DNA of 64,000 bases. Source: Acidimicrobiaceae bacterium. Its GTDB lineage: Bacteria; Actinomycetota; Acidimicrobiia; Acidimicrobiales; Ilumatobacteraceae. The stretch is taken from assembly GCA_003569125.1 (NCBI GenBank), contig BGOG01000004.1:1-64000 (forward strand), in the 5' to 3' direction. Below, one piece after another: positions 9,178 to 18,149 of this stretch (positions within the stretch are counted from its first letter, which is position 1; the number at the start of each line of letters is the position of its first letter). Both the position numbers and the translations under genes were made by a program. Below the pieces are notes generated by a model. It saw nothing but the letters and a program-made list of their open reading frames with translations. It was not told the DNA's origin and searched no databases.

Positions 9178-9963
9178 ATGGATCTAAAAAATAAAACAGT
9201 TCTCGTCACTGGCGCTTCACGCGGAATCGGCGAAGCGATCGCTGTCGAACTGTCTCGAGCAGGTGCAAAAATAATTGGTGTCGCCCGCGATATCAAACGA
9301 TTAGAACAAGCCATGAACCCAATTAACGGTGCCTGCGTTTGTTGTGATTTGTCTGATTTGAATGCTGTCTCGTCGTTGATTGAAAAAATTGAATCAGAAC
9401 ATGGGGCAATTGATGTACTCGTAAATAATGCGGGTGTCGACCACACCGGATTATTGAAAGATGCAACGAGCAGCGACGTTCGCCAAGTAATCGTTACCAA
9501 CCAAATCACGCCAATTGATTTGACTCGTCAAGTACTGGTCGGCATGCGCCAACGACAAATTGGCCACGTCGTCAATATTTCTTCTTTGGCTGCGAGCGGT
9601 GGATTTGTTGGTATGACTCTCTACTCGTCCTCGAAGTCGGGGCTCTCGGGTTTTCACCGCGTATTGCGCCACGAACTGCGCGGCACCCCAATTGGCATGA
9701 CGCTCGTTGAGATAGGCCCGATACCGACAGACATGTTGACCGGCGTCTACGAAGTTGAAGCAACATTTAAAATGTTCAAACGACTACAAAAATTACAATT
9801 ATTGCCCGAGGTTTCTCGTGAACGTGTTGCCCGTAATGTTCGTCGTGCGATAGAAAAAAACCGTCGACATGTCTGCCTGCCACTTCGTGGAAAGATCTAT
9901 CCGATTCTCAGCGGGGCGCCACAAAAAATCGTCGACATCGTGATGGCGACGATTCCCCGCTAG
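9178..9963 (+). CDS. Short-chain dehydrogenase/reductase
   Basis: A classical SDR of 261 residues. It has the cofactor motif TGASRGIG (about 11-18), NNAG (about 82-85), catalytic Ser in NISSLAAS and the YSSSK active site (about 149-153). The C terminus is basic and lipophilic, as in SDRs acting on lipids or steroids. NAD versus NADP preference is not certain, although Arg in GVARD after beta-2 is compatible with NADP. It converges on hisA with 18 bases between stops. No functional partner lies beside it, so the substrate is unassigned. Confidence 0.85.
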   Translation: MDLKNKTVLVTGASRGIGEAIAVELSRAGAKIIGVARDIKRLEQAMNPINGACVCCDLSDLNAVSSLIEKIESEHGAIDVLVNNAGVDHTGLLKDATSSDVRQVIVTNQITPIDLTRQVLVGMRQRQIGHVVNISSLAASGGFVGMTLYSSSKSGLSGFHRVLRHELRGTPIGMTLVEIGPIPTDMLTGVYEVEATFKMFKRLQKLQLLPEVSRERVARNVRRAIEKNRRHVCLPLRGKIYPILSGAPQKIVDIVMATIPR

Positions 9964-9981
9964 ATCTTGGGTCAGCAAAAC

Positions 9982-10686
9982 TTACTTTGAACTGATTCTC
10001 AAAAGATCTGCGAGCGAGAGCCCGCCCGTGTAGATCGCCATACCGATAGCCACGTCAATGTCCATCGCCAACAGTGCACGCACATCATCCAGAGTCGTGA
10101 TGCCACCAGCAGCAGTAATCTCAAGTTTTGTTGCGGCTCGCAACTGTGCAAACCAATCCAAATCGGTACCTTGCATCATCCCTTCTTTGTCAACATAGGT
10201 GCAAAGAAACCCGCTGCATAATTCAGAAAATTGTGCCAAAGATTCTTGAGCCGTCGTGTTTAGCGTTGTCGCCCAACCATCCACGACGACTTTTCCAGAC
10301 TTCGAGTCGAGTGCAACGACTAATTTTTGCCGACCAACACTGTCAACAATGTTTTGAATCTCAGGAGTAAACGCCGCGGTGCCGACGATCACGCGGTGTG
10401 CACCTAGGTCGACTAGTTTTTGCGCGCGAAGCGCAGTTCGAACTCCACCACCGACACGACACTTGGCTCGACTCGCCAACATCTCGATGATCGGTGCGTT
10501 ATCGCCAACACCCATTGCCGCATCCAAATCGATTACTTGAATTTCTTCAAATCCCGCGAATTTTTCAAGCATCTCAAGCGGGTCTGGGCCTTCGAGTGCT
10601 TTCGTCTTACCTTGGATCAGCTGAACAACTTTGCCACTTTGAATATCAATACACGGCACAACAATCGGATTGCGACGAATGTTCAT
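9982..10686 (-). CDS. hisA: ProFAR isomerase HisA (histidine biosynthesis)
   Basis: A 234-residue beta/alpha barrel that isomerises ProFAR to PRFAR, the fourth step of the pathway. The first catalytic Asp is in [14 protein letters not shown] (about residue 14), the second in [12 protein letters not shown]. Two phosphate loops are visible: GGGVR (about 78-82) and AAGGITT (about 191-197). The sequence does not look like the bifunctional PriA usual in actinobacteria; it has the CRVGGGVR and [10 protein letters not shown] wording of single-function HisA. It is the last gene of the his operon, and its ATG overlaps the hisF stop by 4 bases. Confidence 0.9.
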   Translation of the reverse strand: MNIRRNPIVVPCIDIQSGKVVQLIQGKTKALEGPDPLEMLEKFAGFEEIQVIDLDAAMGVGDNAPIIEMLASRAKCRVGGGVRTALRAQKLVDLGAHRVIVGTAAFTPEIQNIVDSVGRQKLVVALDSKSGKVVVDGWATTLNTTAQESLAQFSELCSGFLCTYVDKEGMMQGTDLDWFAQLRAATKLEITAAGGITTLDDVRALLAMDIDVAIGMAIYTGGLSLADLLRISSK

Positions 10687-11432
10687 CGACGAACCGCGAT
10701 TCCTGCATCGGCGACTGACTTTTTGACTTGATCGATAGTCAACGAACCAAAATGAAATACCGATGCTGCAAGTGCCGCATCGGCATCTACAAGAATTCTT
10801 GCAAAATCTTCGACTGCTCCTGCCCCACCCGAAGCGATCACCGGTATTCGAACTGCGTCACGAACTGCTTTCGTAAGTGGTTGATCAAAGCCTGTCTTCA
10901 CGCCATCTGTATCCATTGAAGTCAACAAAATCTCACCAGCACCAAGTTGCTCACCAACAACGGCCCACTCAATAACATCGAGTTGCTCTGGCTGACGACC
11001 ACCTTTGGTGTGCACTCGCCACATTTCTCCGTCGCGTCGTGCATCAATCGCCAGCACCACCGCTTGTGCACCAAATTCGGCGCTCAATTCTTGAATGAGT
11101 TGTGGTCGCCATACCGCTGCGCTATTTATGCTCACCTTGTCGGCACCTGCATGCAAAACTTTTCGTGCATCTTCAACGCTGCGAATGCCTCCACCAACTG
11201 TTAGCGGAATAAACACTTCGCGTGCAGTTCGCGCGACTAAGTCAACCATCGTGTTGCGATTTTCGTTTGTTGCAGCCACATCCAGAAAAACAAGTTCGTC
11301 GACGCCTTCGGCGTTATAGCGCGCAGCAAGTTCAACAGGGTCGCCCGCATCGCGCAGTTCAAGAAAGTTGACGCCCTTGACGACGCGACCATCGGCGACA
11401 TCTAGACAGGCGATTATTCGCTTTGCCAACAT
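10683..11432 (-). CDS. hisF: Imidazole glycerol phosphate synthase cyclase subunit HisF
   Basis: A 249-residue barrel starting [20 protein letters not shown], with catalytic Asp at about 11 and a second Asp in [13 protein letters not shown] near 130. The phosphate loops are VGGGIRS and ASGGAGA. It uses ammonia delivered by HisH to convert PRFAR into imidazole glycerol phosphate and AICAR. The ORF directly abuts hisH upstream (11432/11433) and overlaps hisA downstream, fitting production of the HisH-HisF heterodimer in equal amounts. Confidence 0.95.
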   Translation of the reverse strand: MLAKRIIACLDVADGRVVKGVNFLELRDAGDPVELAARYNAEGVDELVFLDVAATNENRNTMVDLVARTAREVFIPLTVGGGIRSVEDARKVLHAGADKVSINSAAVWRPQLIQELSAEFGAQAVVLAIDARRDGEMWRVHTKGGRQPEQLDVIEWAVVGEQLGAGEILLTSMDTDGVKTGFDQPLTKAVRDAVRIPVIASGGAGAVEDFARILVDADAALAASVFHFGSLTIDQVKKSVADAGIAVRR

Positions 11433-12059
11433 TTACAGACTCGCAAAATTCTGCATCACGAGCCGACCGAAATCTCCGGATTTCTCTGGGTGAAACTGCA
11501 CGCCAAAGATATTGTTACTTTCGATAACTGCCGAAAACTGATCGCCATAAGTTGTCGTGAACACGGTTTGGGCAACTACCGGACAAAAATAGCTGTGCGC
11601 ATAATAGGCAAAGAGCTCACAGTAAGTATTTGCATTACTAACCGATGAATTAACGAGTGCTGATTCAATTAAGCGTGATTGCTTGACCTCATCCAGTGTG
11701 TTCCATCCCATATGTGGAATGCGCTCGGATTTTTCGAATTTCATCACACTTCCAGCCATCAACCCGAGACCGATTGCTTGCGGCGCCTCGCAACTATTCT
11801 CGAAAAGAATCTGCATTCCAAGACAAATACCTAGATATGGCACACCAGATTCAATTTGCTCGCGCAGCGAGTCGCGAATTTTTAGTTCGTCCAGTGCGCT
11901 CGACAGTTGACCAAAATGCCCGACCCCCGGCAAAATAATTTTGGTTGCAGTTCTAATCGACTCAGCGTCTTTGATTAGTTTGAAGTCGACATTAAGCAGT
12001 TCTAAAACATTGGTTACTGATCGCAAGTTTCCTGCACCGTAATCAATAACAGAAATCAC
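11433..12059 (-). CDS. hisH: Imidazole glycerol phosphate synthase glutaminase subunit HisH
   Basis: A 208-residue class I glutamine amidotransferase. The nucleophile Cys is in GICLGMQIL (about residue 79), and His-Glu of the triad are in [10 protein letters not shown] near the C terminus. The start [15 protein letters not shown] is the family norm. It hydrolyses glutamine and channels ammonia to HisF. Its ATG overlaps the hisB stop by 4 bases. Between about residues 130 and 150 ([13 protein letters not shown]) it carries the usual HisH loop near the active site. Confidence 0.95.
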   Translation of the reverse strand: MISVIDYGAGNLRSVTNVLELLNVDFKLIKDAESIRTATKIILPGVGHFGQLSSALDELKIRDSLREQIESGVPYLGICLGMQILFENSCEAPQAIGLGLMAGSVMKFEKSERIPHMGWNTLDEVKQSRLIESALVNSSVSNANTYCELFAYYAHSYFCPVVAQTVFTTTYGDQFSAVIESNNIFGVQFHPEKSGDFGRLVMQNFASL

Positions 12060-12643
12060 AGCAACCCTTTGGTGCTTGGTAGTTGATCTTTGAGACGAAC
12101 ATCAGTTGAACACGCATAACGCATCGCCCGAGCGAAACATTTGAAGATCGCTTCAATTTTGTGATGTGTCGAGCGACCATATAAAACCTTGGCGTGAAGA
12201 TTTGCCCCGGCATTATTTACGAACCCACCAAAAAAGTCATGCACGAGTTCGGTTTGCAAATCACCGACCAGGCGCGCACGAATCAGATCACTGTAAATAA
12301 GGGCTGGTCGGCCACTTAAATCTACGGCAACCACAGCAAGGGTTTCATCCATTGGCAAGACGAAATAGCCGGCGCGATTGATGCCAGTTTTTTTACCCAA
12401 AGCCTTTGCAAAAGCCTGACCGATTGCTATGCCAACGTCTTCAACCGTGTGATGTTGATCGATATCCAAATCTCCTCTGGCGACCACCTTGAGATCAAAA
12501 CCTCCATGCTTTGCAAACAACTCAAGCATGTGATCGAAAAACCGAATACCCGTTGAAATCTCGTAACGACCTTTGCCCTCGATCGTTAATTGCACCAAGA
12601 TATTAGTTTCTTTGCTGACCCGCTTAATCGTTGCTTTTCTCAT
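12056..12643 (-). CDS. hisB: Imidazoleglycerol-phosphate dehydratase HisB
   Basis: A 195-residue monofunctional dehydratase with no phosphatase half. The manganese-binding repeats are visible as [16 protein letters not shown] (first half) and the [14 protein letters not shown] motif near residues 61-74. The matching second-half motif is [16 protein letters not shown], with [15 protein letters not shown] towards the end. It removes water from IGP to give imidazole-acetol phosphate. Its ATG overlaps the hisC TGA by 4 bases. Confidence 0.95.
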   Translation of the reverse strand: MRKATIKRVSKETNILVQLTIEGKGRYEISTGIRFFDHMLELFAKHGGFDLKVVARGDLDIDQHHTVEDVGIAIGQAFAKALGKKTGINRAGYFVLPMDETLAVVAVDLSGRPALIYSDLIRARLVGDLQTELVHDFFGGFVNNAGANLHAKVLYGRSTHHKIEAIFKCFARAMRYACSTDVRLKDQLPSTKGLL

Positions 12644-13752
12644 AACAGCCTTTCTAATTCATTGATAAATAGTTTCATCTGTGGTTTTGTTCCGATTGTT
12701 ACACGCACACAACCAGCGATCTCGTAACTCCGATCTCTGACCAAAACACCACGAGTCGCCAGCTGATCACGAACAAATGTTGCTCGCGAACCGACCTCAA
12801 AGAGCAAGAAATTTCCGGTGCTCACAAAATATTTGACACCAAGACGGTCGAATTCGGCTTGGACAAATTTTCTCGACTCACGAACTTCGGCGACATAATT
12901 GGATAAATATTCATGGTCTTGTACCGCTGCAAGCGCCGCCGCTATCGCCACGACATTGACACTGTAGGGCGACTGCGCTTTTTGAACCCACCCGATATTG
13001 CGCGCGTCCGAGAACAAACATCCGAATCTGATTCCTGCCATGCCGTATGCCTTAGAAAAAGTTCGACTGACGAACAGATTTGCGTACTCGTCTATCAAGT
13101 CGAGCACCGATACATCGGCGAACTCAACATACGCTTCGTCAATCAACACAACCGAATTCGGCGCGGCGCGTAGAACTTGAACTATCTCATCACGCGAGAG
13201 CGCTGTACCAGTTGGATTATTCGGGTTGGCGAGAAAAATTGCCGCAGTTTCTCGATTAATCGACGCCAATAATTTCTTCAATGGAAACTTCAGGTCGTCG
13301 GCGATTTCAAACTCAACCTCGGTGATTTTCGCCCCACCCAGTTCGCCATAGAAGCGATACATCGCATAAGACGGATGCACCACCACAAGTTGTTGACCAT
13401 GCTCGACGAATGTATTGACAAGCAACGAGATCGCTTCATCAGTGCCATTTGTAAACACCAACTGCTGGGGGGCGACATTGAAAAACTCGGCGATTTTTAG
13501 TTTTGCTTGCGAATACTCCGGATACATACTCATTGCATTGGCGTCGACTAGTTTCGAAATCGCTTCAATCACTTTCGGCGAGCAACCAATGGTGTTTTCG
13601 TTGAAATCTAAGCGCATCTGGTTGGCACGACCTTGCGATGGCGGCGAATATGGGCGCATATTCTCAACTGCAGCACACGGCACTGCTGGGCTAATTGTCT
13701 CCGCTGGGCTAACTGGCACTGTCGGCGAATCGGCCATCGCCGTTTGATTCAT
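12640..13752 (-). CDS. hisC: Histidinol-phosphate aminotransferase HisC, in frame with upstream hisD
   Basis: A fold-type I aminotransferase. The motif [13 protein letters not shown] marks the true domain start near 13615. NPNNPTGTA and [10 protein letters not shown] follow, and the PLP Lys is in [16 protein letters not shown]. It transaminates imidazole-acetol phosphate with glutamate. No stop codon separates it from hisD. The frame runs from the HisD C terminus (AHARSIEVR) through about 30 Pro/Ala/Thr-rich residues into HisC, so a HisD-HisC fusion is possible. Separate starts at ATG 13752, 13737 or 13659 cannot be excluded. The stop overlaps the hisB start. Confidence 0.85.
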   Translation of the reverse strand: MNQTAMADSPTVPVSPAETISPAVPCAAVENMRPYSPPSQGRANQMRLDFNENTIGCSPKVIEAISKLVDANAMSMYPEYSQAKLKIAEFFNVAPQQLVFTNGTDEAISLLVNTFVEHGQQLVVVHPSYAMYRFYGELGGAKITEVEFEIADDLKFPLKKLLASINRETAAIFLANPNNPTGTALSRDEIVQVLRAAPNSVVLIDEAYVEFADVSVLDLIDEYANLFVSRTFSKAYGMAGIRFGCLFSDARNIGWVQKAQSPYSVNVVAIAAALAAVQDHEYLSNYVAEVRESRKFVQAEFDRLGVKYFVSTGNFLLFEVGSRATFVRDQLATRGVLVRDRSYEIAGCVRVTIGTKPQMKLFINELERLL

Positions 13753-14970
13753 TGTGCGCACTTCAATTGATCGGGCATGAGCCTCAAGACCTTCGGCTCG
13801 AGCCAAAGTAGTGACGCTCGGAGAGAGACTTAGCAAGGCTTGTGCCGAAAGTTGTTGCACCGAAATGACTTTCACAAAGTCTGCCGCCGACAACCCGCCG
13901 CGCACGGTGGCGACACCAGATGTTGGCAAGATGTGATTCGGCCCACTTGCGTAGTCACCAGCCGCTTCAGTGCTGTAAGAACCAATAAAAATAGAACCGG
14001 CATTTTGAACTTTGTCGAGCCACTCGCGATCCTTCGATCGATAGATGTTCTGGGGCCAGAGCATTGACGAATTCAAATGCTTGATCGATTGATGGGCAAA
14101 CAACCACGGCACTATTGACGCTTATCGATCTCTCGGCAATTTTGCGTGTCGACAGGCCCTTGAGTTGTTCGGCAACTTCGAGTTGAACCGCCGAGGCAAG
14201 TTGCTGTGAACACGTCAGCAACAACGCCGAAGCATTTACATCGTGCTCACATTGCGCCAACATATCGGCGGCAATCCACTTTGGGTTACCGGTTTGCGAC
14301 ACGATAAGAATTTCTGAAGGCCCAGCCACGAAGTCAATCGCCGTATCCGACGAAACTAATTTTTTTGCCGCCGCTACATATGCGTTGCCCGGCCCAACGA
14401 TTCGTGTAACGCGCGAAATTGACTCTGTGCCATATGCCAAAGCGGCAATCGCTTGGGCTCCACCGATTTTCAAGATTGTTTTTATGCCTAGCCACGAAGC
14501 CAACGCCAACATCTCTGTCGTCGGCTTTGGGCAAACAACCGTGATCGTCTTGACACCAGCGACTTGTGCAGGAATCACGGCCATCATCAGGGTTGAAAGC
14601 AGCGGGTAACTTCCCGCAGGCACGTAGACACCAACCGAATCAAGCGCCCTGACAACTTGCCCAGTGATCGTCCATCACTTGAAGTCAGATTCGTATTTTT
14701 CGGCAACTGCTGTTCGGCAAATGCACGAATATTTTGTGCCGCTACTTGCACCGCCGAGAGCAATTCAGGCGACAACACTCCTGTGGTTGCAATCTCGAAA
14801 CTTGTGCCCTGAAAATTGTCGAATTGTTTCGCATATTCAATCAGCGCGACATCACCACGCGCACGCACATCGGCAATTATCGGTGCCACGACCAGCGAGG
14901 CTTCATCCAGCCGTGCGCTGTTGCGTTTGAGCAAAGATTCGGCGTTCGCTAAATCGATTATTTGCAGCAT
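13753..14970 (-). CDS. hisD: Histidinol dehydrogenase HisD, two apparent single-base frameshifts
   Basis: Joined over three frames, it gives a roughly 406-residue HisD that oxidises histidinol to histidine in two NAD-dependent steps. Visible landmarks are VYVPAGSYPLLSTLMM (once the frame is corrected), GPGNAYVAAAKK, the zinc-ligand region AGPSEILI, QCEHDVNASALL with His, APEHL with catalytic Glu-His, and the C-terminal AHARSIEVR. The breaks are near 14659 (GG shortened, giving GQVVRALDSVG when repaired) and near 14033 (A run shortened, giving IEKDREWL). Its ATG shares one base with the hisG stop. It probably functions in the cell, since the operon is otherwise intact. Confidence 0.85.
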
Positions 14971-15872
14971 CAGACCACAATCTTGTTGAGCGGATATTCA
15001 ACGATGCCATGCGCACCAGCCGCTTTCAATCGCGGGATAATCGTGCGTACGGTCGACTCATCCAGAATCGTGTTCAGCGCCAGCCAGTTCTTGTCGGCCA
15101 GATTCGAAATCGTCGGCGTCTTTAGCGCCGGCAGAACACCGAGAATCGCCTGAAGATTTTTAGTCTCGACGTTGAGCATCAGACCAACCTTGCCCATCGC
15201 GTTGATCGCACCTTCTAGAAGCATCTTGATGTCCAGCATCTGTTCGCGTTTCACCGGGTCGGTCCAAGATTTGGTGTTGGCGATGAACTTTGTGTTCGAC
15301 TCGATGACGGTCTCAACGATGCGCAGATTATTGGCACGCAACGAAGACCCCGTCTCGGTCACTTCGACAATTGCATCAGCCAAAATCGGTGGCTTGACTT
15401 CGGTTGCCCCCCAACTGAACTCGACTTTTGCGTTCACATTATTGGCTTGCAGATAACGCAATGTTGTCTGCACGAGTTCAGTGGCGATCACTTTGCCCTC
15501 AAGATCTTTCACTGATTGAACTGGCGAAGACTCTGGCACCGCAAGCACCCAACGCACACGTCCGAAACTTTGTTTGGCATAAACCAAATCAGCCACCGAC
15601 TCGACATTCGCGCCACTTTCAGATATCCAATCTTGACCCGTCAGACCAGCATCTAAAACACCATCTTCGACATAGCGGGCCATCTCTTGGGCACGAATCA
15701 ACATGCACTCAATATTCGGATCATCAATCGCCGGAAAATATGAACGACTGTTGACTGTTATCTGAAACCCAGCCCGACGAAACAGGTCAATCGTCGCCGC
15801 TTCTAAACTCCCCTTAGGAATACCCAGTTTCAGTATTGGCTTGCTAGTTAACTTGCTAGTTTTATCGCTCAT
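14970..15872 (-). CDS. hisG: ATP phosphoribosyltransferase HisG, long form
   Basis: A 300-residue enzyme of the long, self-contained HisG form. The N-terminal catalytic lobes run from [14 protein letters not shown] to [17 protein letters not shown], the PRPP-binding ETGSS stretch being near residues 172-176. A C-terminal ACT-like regulatory region of about 80 residues starts near [10 protein letters not shown] and is the usual site of histidine feedback inhibition. No HisZ is needed. It carries out the first step, PRPP + ATP to phosphoribosyl-ATP. The ATG overlaps the hisI stop by 4 bases. Confidence 0.95.
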   Translation of the reverse strand: MSDKTSKLTSKPILKLGIPKGSLEAATIDLFRRAGFQITVNSRSYFPAIDDPNIECMLIRAQEMARYVEDGVLDAGLTGQDWISESGANVESVADLVYAKQSFGRVRWVLAVPESSPVQSVKDLEGKVIATELVQTTLRYLQANNVNAKVEFSWGATEVKPPILADAIVEVTETGSSLRANNLRIVETVIESNTKFIANTKSWTDPVKREQMLDIKMLLEGAINAMGKVGLMLNVETKNLQAILGVLPALKTPTISNLADKNWLALNTILDESTVRTIIPRLKAAGAHGIVEYPLNKIVV

Positions 15873-16264
15873 GATTTTGCTCCATATACGGTTTCGGGTG
15901 AAAACACTTTCTCTGAATTAATTTTCCATTGATCGTTCTGCCAAGTGCGAAAAAAGCAACTCTCATAACCTTCGTGACATACGCCTGGTCCGAGCGGATC
16001 AACCAAAACTAAAATCGTGTCGCTATCGCAGTCGGTCTTGATTGAAACCACCTGCAACTTGTGACCCGATGACTCGCCTTTGAGCCAAAGCTGATTTCGT
16101 GAACGGCTAAAAAAAACCACGTTGCCAATCTCGAGGGTTTTTGCCAAAGCCTCATCATTCATGAAACCGACCATCAAAACCTCAAGAGTTTTTGAGTCTT
16201 GGATCACTGCCGGCACTAAGCCATTGAGTTTTTTAAAATCTACCAATTGATTTGCGACTGACAT
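15869..16264 (-). CDS. hisI: Phosphoribosyl-AMP cyclohydrolase HisI
   Basis: A 131-residue stand-alone HisI without a HisE pyrophosphatase domain. The family signature is seen as [18 protein letters not shown], followed by the metal-binding [11 protein letters not shown] and [15 protein letters not shown], which carries the zinc Cys residues. It opens the adenine ring of PR-AMP. A strong ribosome site, GGTGGAGAG (16270-16278), lies 6 bases before ATG 16264. It is the first structural gene of the operon, just after the attenuator. No hisE or hisN is in this window. Confidence 0.95.
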   Translation of the reverse strand: MSVANQLVDFKKLNGLVPAVIQDSKTLEVLMVGFMNDEALAKTLEIGNVVFFSRSRNQLWLKGESSGHKLQVVSIKTDCDSDTILVLVDPLGPGVCHEGYESCFFRTWQNDQWKINSEKVFSPETVYGAKS

Positions 16265-16323
16265 TTGATCTCTCCACCTTCATTTTTATGATCTTTAATT
16301 GACTTTCTGAACAAACCTGCTAT

Positions 16324-16356
16324 AAACAAAAAACCCGCCGGATAAACCGACGGGTT
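16324..16356 (-). terminator. His operon attenuator terminator
   Basis: On the minus strand AACCCGTCGG (16347-16356), a 5-base loop TTTAT and CCGGCGGGTT (16332-16341) form a 10-bp stem with one G-T pair. The run TTTTTTGTTTATA follows. This is a strong intrinsic terminator. It sits between a His-rich leader peptide and hisI, where it would stop transcription before the structural genes. The 5' arm can instead pair with CGACGGG (plus 16394-16400) inside the leader to form an antiterminator. Confidence 0.9.
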
Positions 16357-16382
16357 GAACTTCGAAAATTAAATTTGAAGCG

Positions 16383-16466
16383 TTACGAATGAGCCCGTCG
16401 TGTCACGTGGTGCACGTGATGATGCTTATGATGGGCGACGATTGCAAAGTTATTCACTTCCTGCAT
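16383..16466 (-). CDS. hisL: His operon leader peptide (HisL-like, 27 residues)
   Basis: A 27-codon frame, ATG at 16466 and TAA at 16383, preceded by GAGGGG (16471-16476) as a ribosome site. Residues 12-20 read HHKHHHVHH, seven His in nine codons, and an eighth His is at 26. Such a run next to a terminator and immediately upstream of hisI-hisG is the hallmark of ribosome-mediated attenuation. Scarce charged tRNA-His stalls the ribosome on these codons and favours the antiterminator. Codons 9-11 contain CGTCG, which can pair with CGACG in codons 22-24, the expected 1:2 hairpin. The peptide itself probably has no further role. It is too short for usual gene callers and lies opposite a plus-strand open frame. 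Confidence 0.9.
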   Translation of the reverse strand: MQEVNNFAIVAHHKHHHVHHVTRRAHS

Positions 16467-18137
16467 GGTACCCCTCGGCTAATCAATCGCCAACTAACTA
16501 GGCTTCGCTGCATAGACATTTTCAACAAAACGACCAGCAATTCAGTTTCGCAAACCGAGACTGACCCATCGGCGCCGCAAAAACATGGCAGCCAGTCACC
16601 AAATTGGACAGCACCAGTTGCGGGTTTGATTTCATCTATTTACGCGGTCTGCATCGCCACTTTGACTGCAGTTTTAATCAATGTCGTGACACCACTGAAT
16701 GCAGTCGGTAGTGAATTCATCGACCACACCCCAAAGTGGCTGAAAAATTTGGCGATACAAACTTTCGGCACAAACAACAAATCGGCGCTGAAAATTGGCA
16801 TGTTGCTGGTTATCTCTTGGCTCGCACTGCTCGCCGGCTCAATCGCGCGACGAAAACTGCTGGCTGGCATCAGCGTGATCGCAGGCTTTGGCATTTTTGG
16901 CGGATTAATTTCTTCGGCTCGACCTTCACAATCTGCACTGGCTGTACTTCCTTGTTTGCTCGGGGCCATATTCGGATCTCGACTTCTCGCAAAATTAATC
17001 AAAATAATCACCCGACATGATTTTCCGATTGAATCACCACGCGAATCACGCGCACCGTTGGGCTGGGACCGTCGTCGGTTTATCGCGACTGCGAGCAAGA
17101 CGGCGCTAATTTCTGCGCTCTTTGGTACCGTCGCAAGCAGGCTCGAAAATAAAAAACTTTCGGAGGTTCGTCAAACAGCGCAAAACTCGTTGCCGAAAAT
17201 CGGTGCGGGCAACGATTCTGTTGCGACGAAGATTCCATCTGGCACGCAAATATTCGCCGAGACACCATTCATCACACCGAATAGAGATTTTTATCGCATC
17301 GATACCGCACTCTCGTTGCCGCGGATCGATATCAAGACCTGGTCGCTTCAAATTGGTGGCATGGTAAAAACACCACTGAAACTTTCGTATGACGACCTGC
17401 TCGCACGACCAATGGTTGAACGCACGATCACAATTTGCTGTGTATCAAATGAAGTCGGTGGACCGTATATCGGTAATGCAGTTTGGCAAGGCGTACTTCT
17501 CGCAGATTTACTCGAGCAAGCAGGTGTTGATCCACGTGCAGAACAAATATTTGGCACGAGTGCCGATGGTTGGACGTGCGGGTTTCCGGTTGCCGCGGCC
17601 CTCGATAAACGAGATGCGATGATCGCAATCGGGATGAACGGAACTGTGTTACCACTCGAACATGGCTACCCCGCTCGTGTGATTATCCCCGGGCTCTACG
17701 GATACGTCAGTGCAACAAAATGGTTGACCAATCTTGACTTAACTACATGGCGTGAGGCAGAAGGATATTGGGTTCCGCTCGGTTGGTCGCGTGATGCGCC
17801 GATAAAAACCCAGTCACGAATTGATGTGCCGCGCCGCGATGAAAACGTGGCGGCAGGACGAATTGCAATTGCTGGTGTGGCGTGGGCGCAACAACACGGC
17901 ATCGAAAAAGTTGAAGTTCGCATCGATTCTGGTGACTGGAAAAAAGCGACGCTTGCGCTCGACTTCAGCGACGACACTTGGCGCCAATGGAAATATGAAT
18001 TTGACGCCAAACCTGGCGAATATCAAATTCAAGTGCGTGCCACCGACAAGACTGGCGAAACACAAACTCAAGAAGTCAGTCGGCCAGACCCAGATGGCGC
18101 GACCGGATATCACACCAGAACAATAAAAGTAATTTAG
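16389..18137 (+). CDS. Membrane-anchored sulfite-oxidase-type molybdopterin oxidoreductase
   Basis: Four or five hydrophobic helices (about residues 75-210) are followed by a DRRRFI-type segment. Next comes an oxidoreductase molybdopterin-binding domain (about 290-460) and a C-terminal Mo-cofactor dimerisation domain (about 470-580). The Mo-ligand Cys is in ITICCVSNEVGG. LPLEHGYPARVIIPGLYGY and SATKWLTNL are family phrases. It probably reduces or oxidises a small sulfur or oxyanion compound outside the membrane. The start is unsure. The ATGs at 16389-16431 are only the antisense of the His codons of the his leader, and no better in-frame ATG/GTG follows before the first helix. It converges on the dehydratase-like gene. 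Confidence 0.8.
   Translation: MSPSCHVVHVMMLMMGDDCKVIHFLHGTPRLINRQLTRLRCIDIFNKTTSNSVSQTETDPSAPQKHGSQSPNWTAPVAGLISSIYAVCIATLTAVLINVVTPLNAVGSEFIDHTPKWLKNLAIQTFGTNNKSALKIGMLLVISWLALLAGSIARRKLLAGISVIAGFGIFGGLISSARPSQSALAVLPCLLGAIFGSRLLAKLIKIITRHDFPIESPRESRAPLGWDRRRFIATASKTALISALFGTVASRLENKKLSEVRQTAQNSLPKIGAGNDSVATKIPSGTQIFAETPFITPNRDFYRIDTALSLPRIDIKTWSLQIGGMVKTPLKLSYDDLLARPMVERTITICCVSNEVGGPYIGNAVWQGVLLADLLEQAGVDPRAEQIFGTSADGWTCGFPVAAALDKRDAMIAIGMNGTVLPLEHGYPARVIIPGLYGYVSATKWLTNLDLTTWREAEGYWVPLGWSRDAPIKTQSRIDVPRRDENVAAGRIAIAGVAWAQQHGIEKVEVRIDSGDWKKATLALDFSDDTWRQWKYEFDAKPGEYQIQVRATDKTGETQTQEVSRPDPDGATGYHTRTIKVI
16495..16525 (-). promoter_or_regulatory. Possible his operon promoter
   Basis: On the minus strand TTGAAA (16525-16520) is followed after 19 bases by TAGTTA (16500-16495), about 30 bases before the leader ATG. 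The spacing is long and the match modest, so this is only a candidate. Confidence 0.3.
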
Positions 18138-18149
18138 CCTTTTATTTTT

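Noticed and set aside
16265-16480. T-box or histidine riboswitch controlling the his operon
   Set aside because: No T-box sequence or specifier-loop layout is visible; the His-rich leader frame and its pairing segments explain the terminator.
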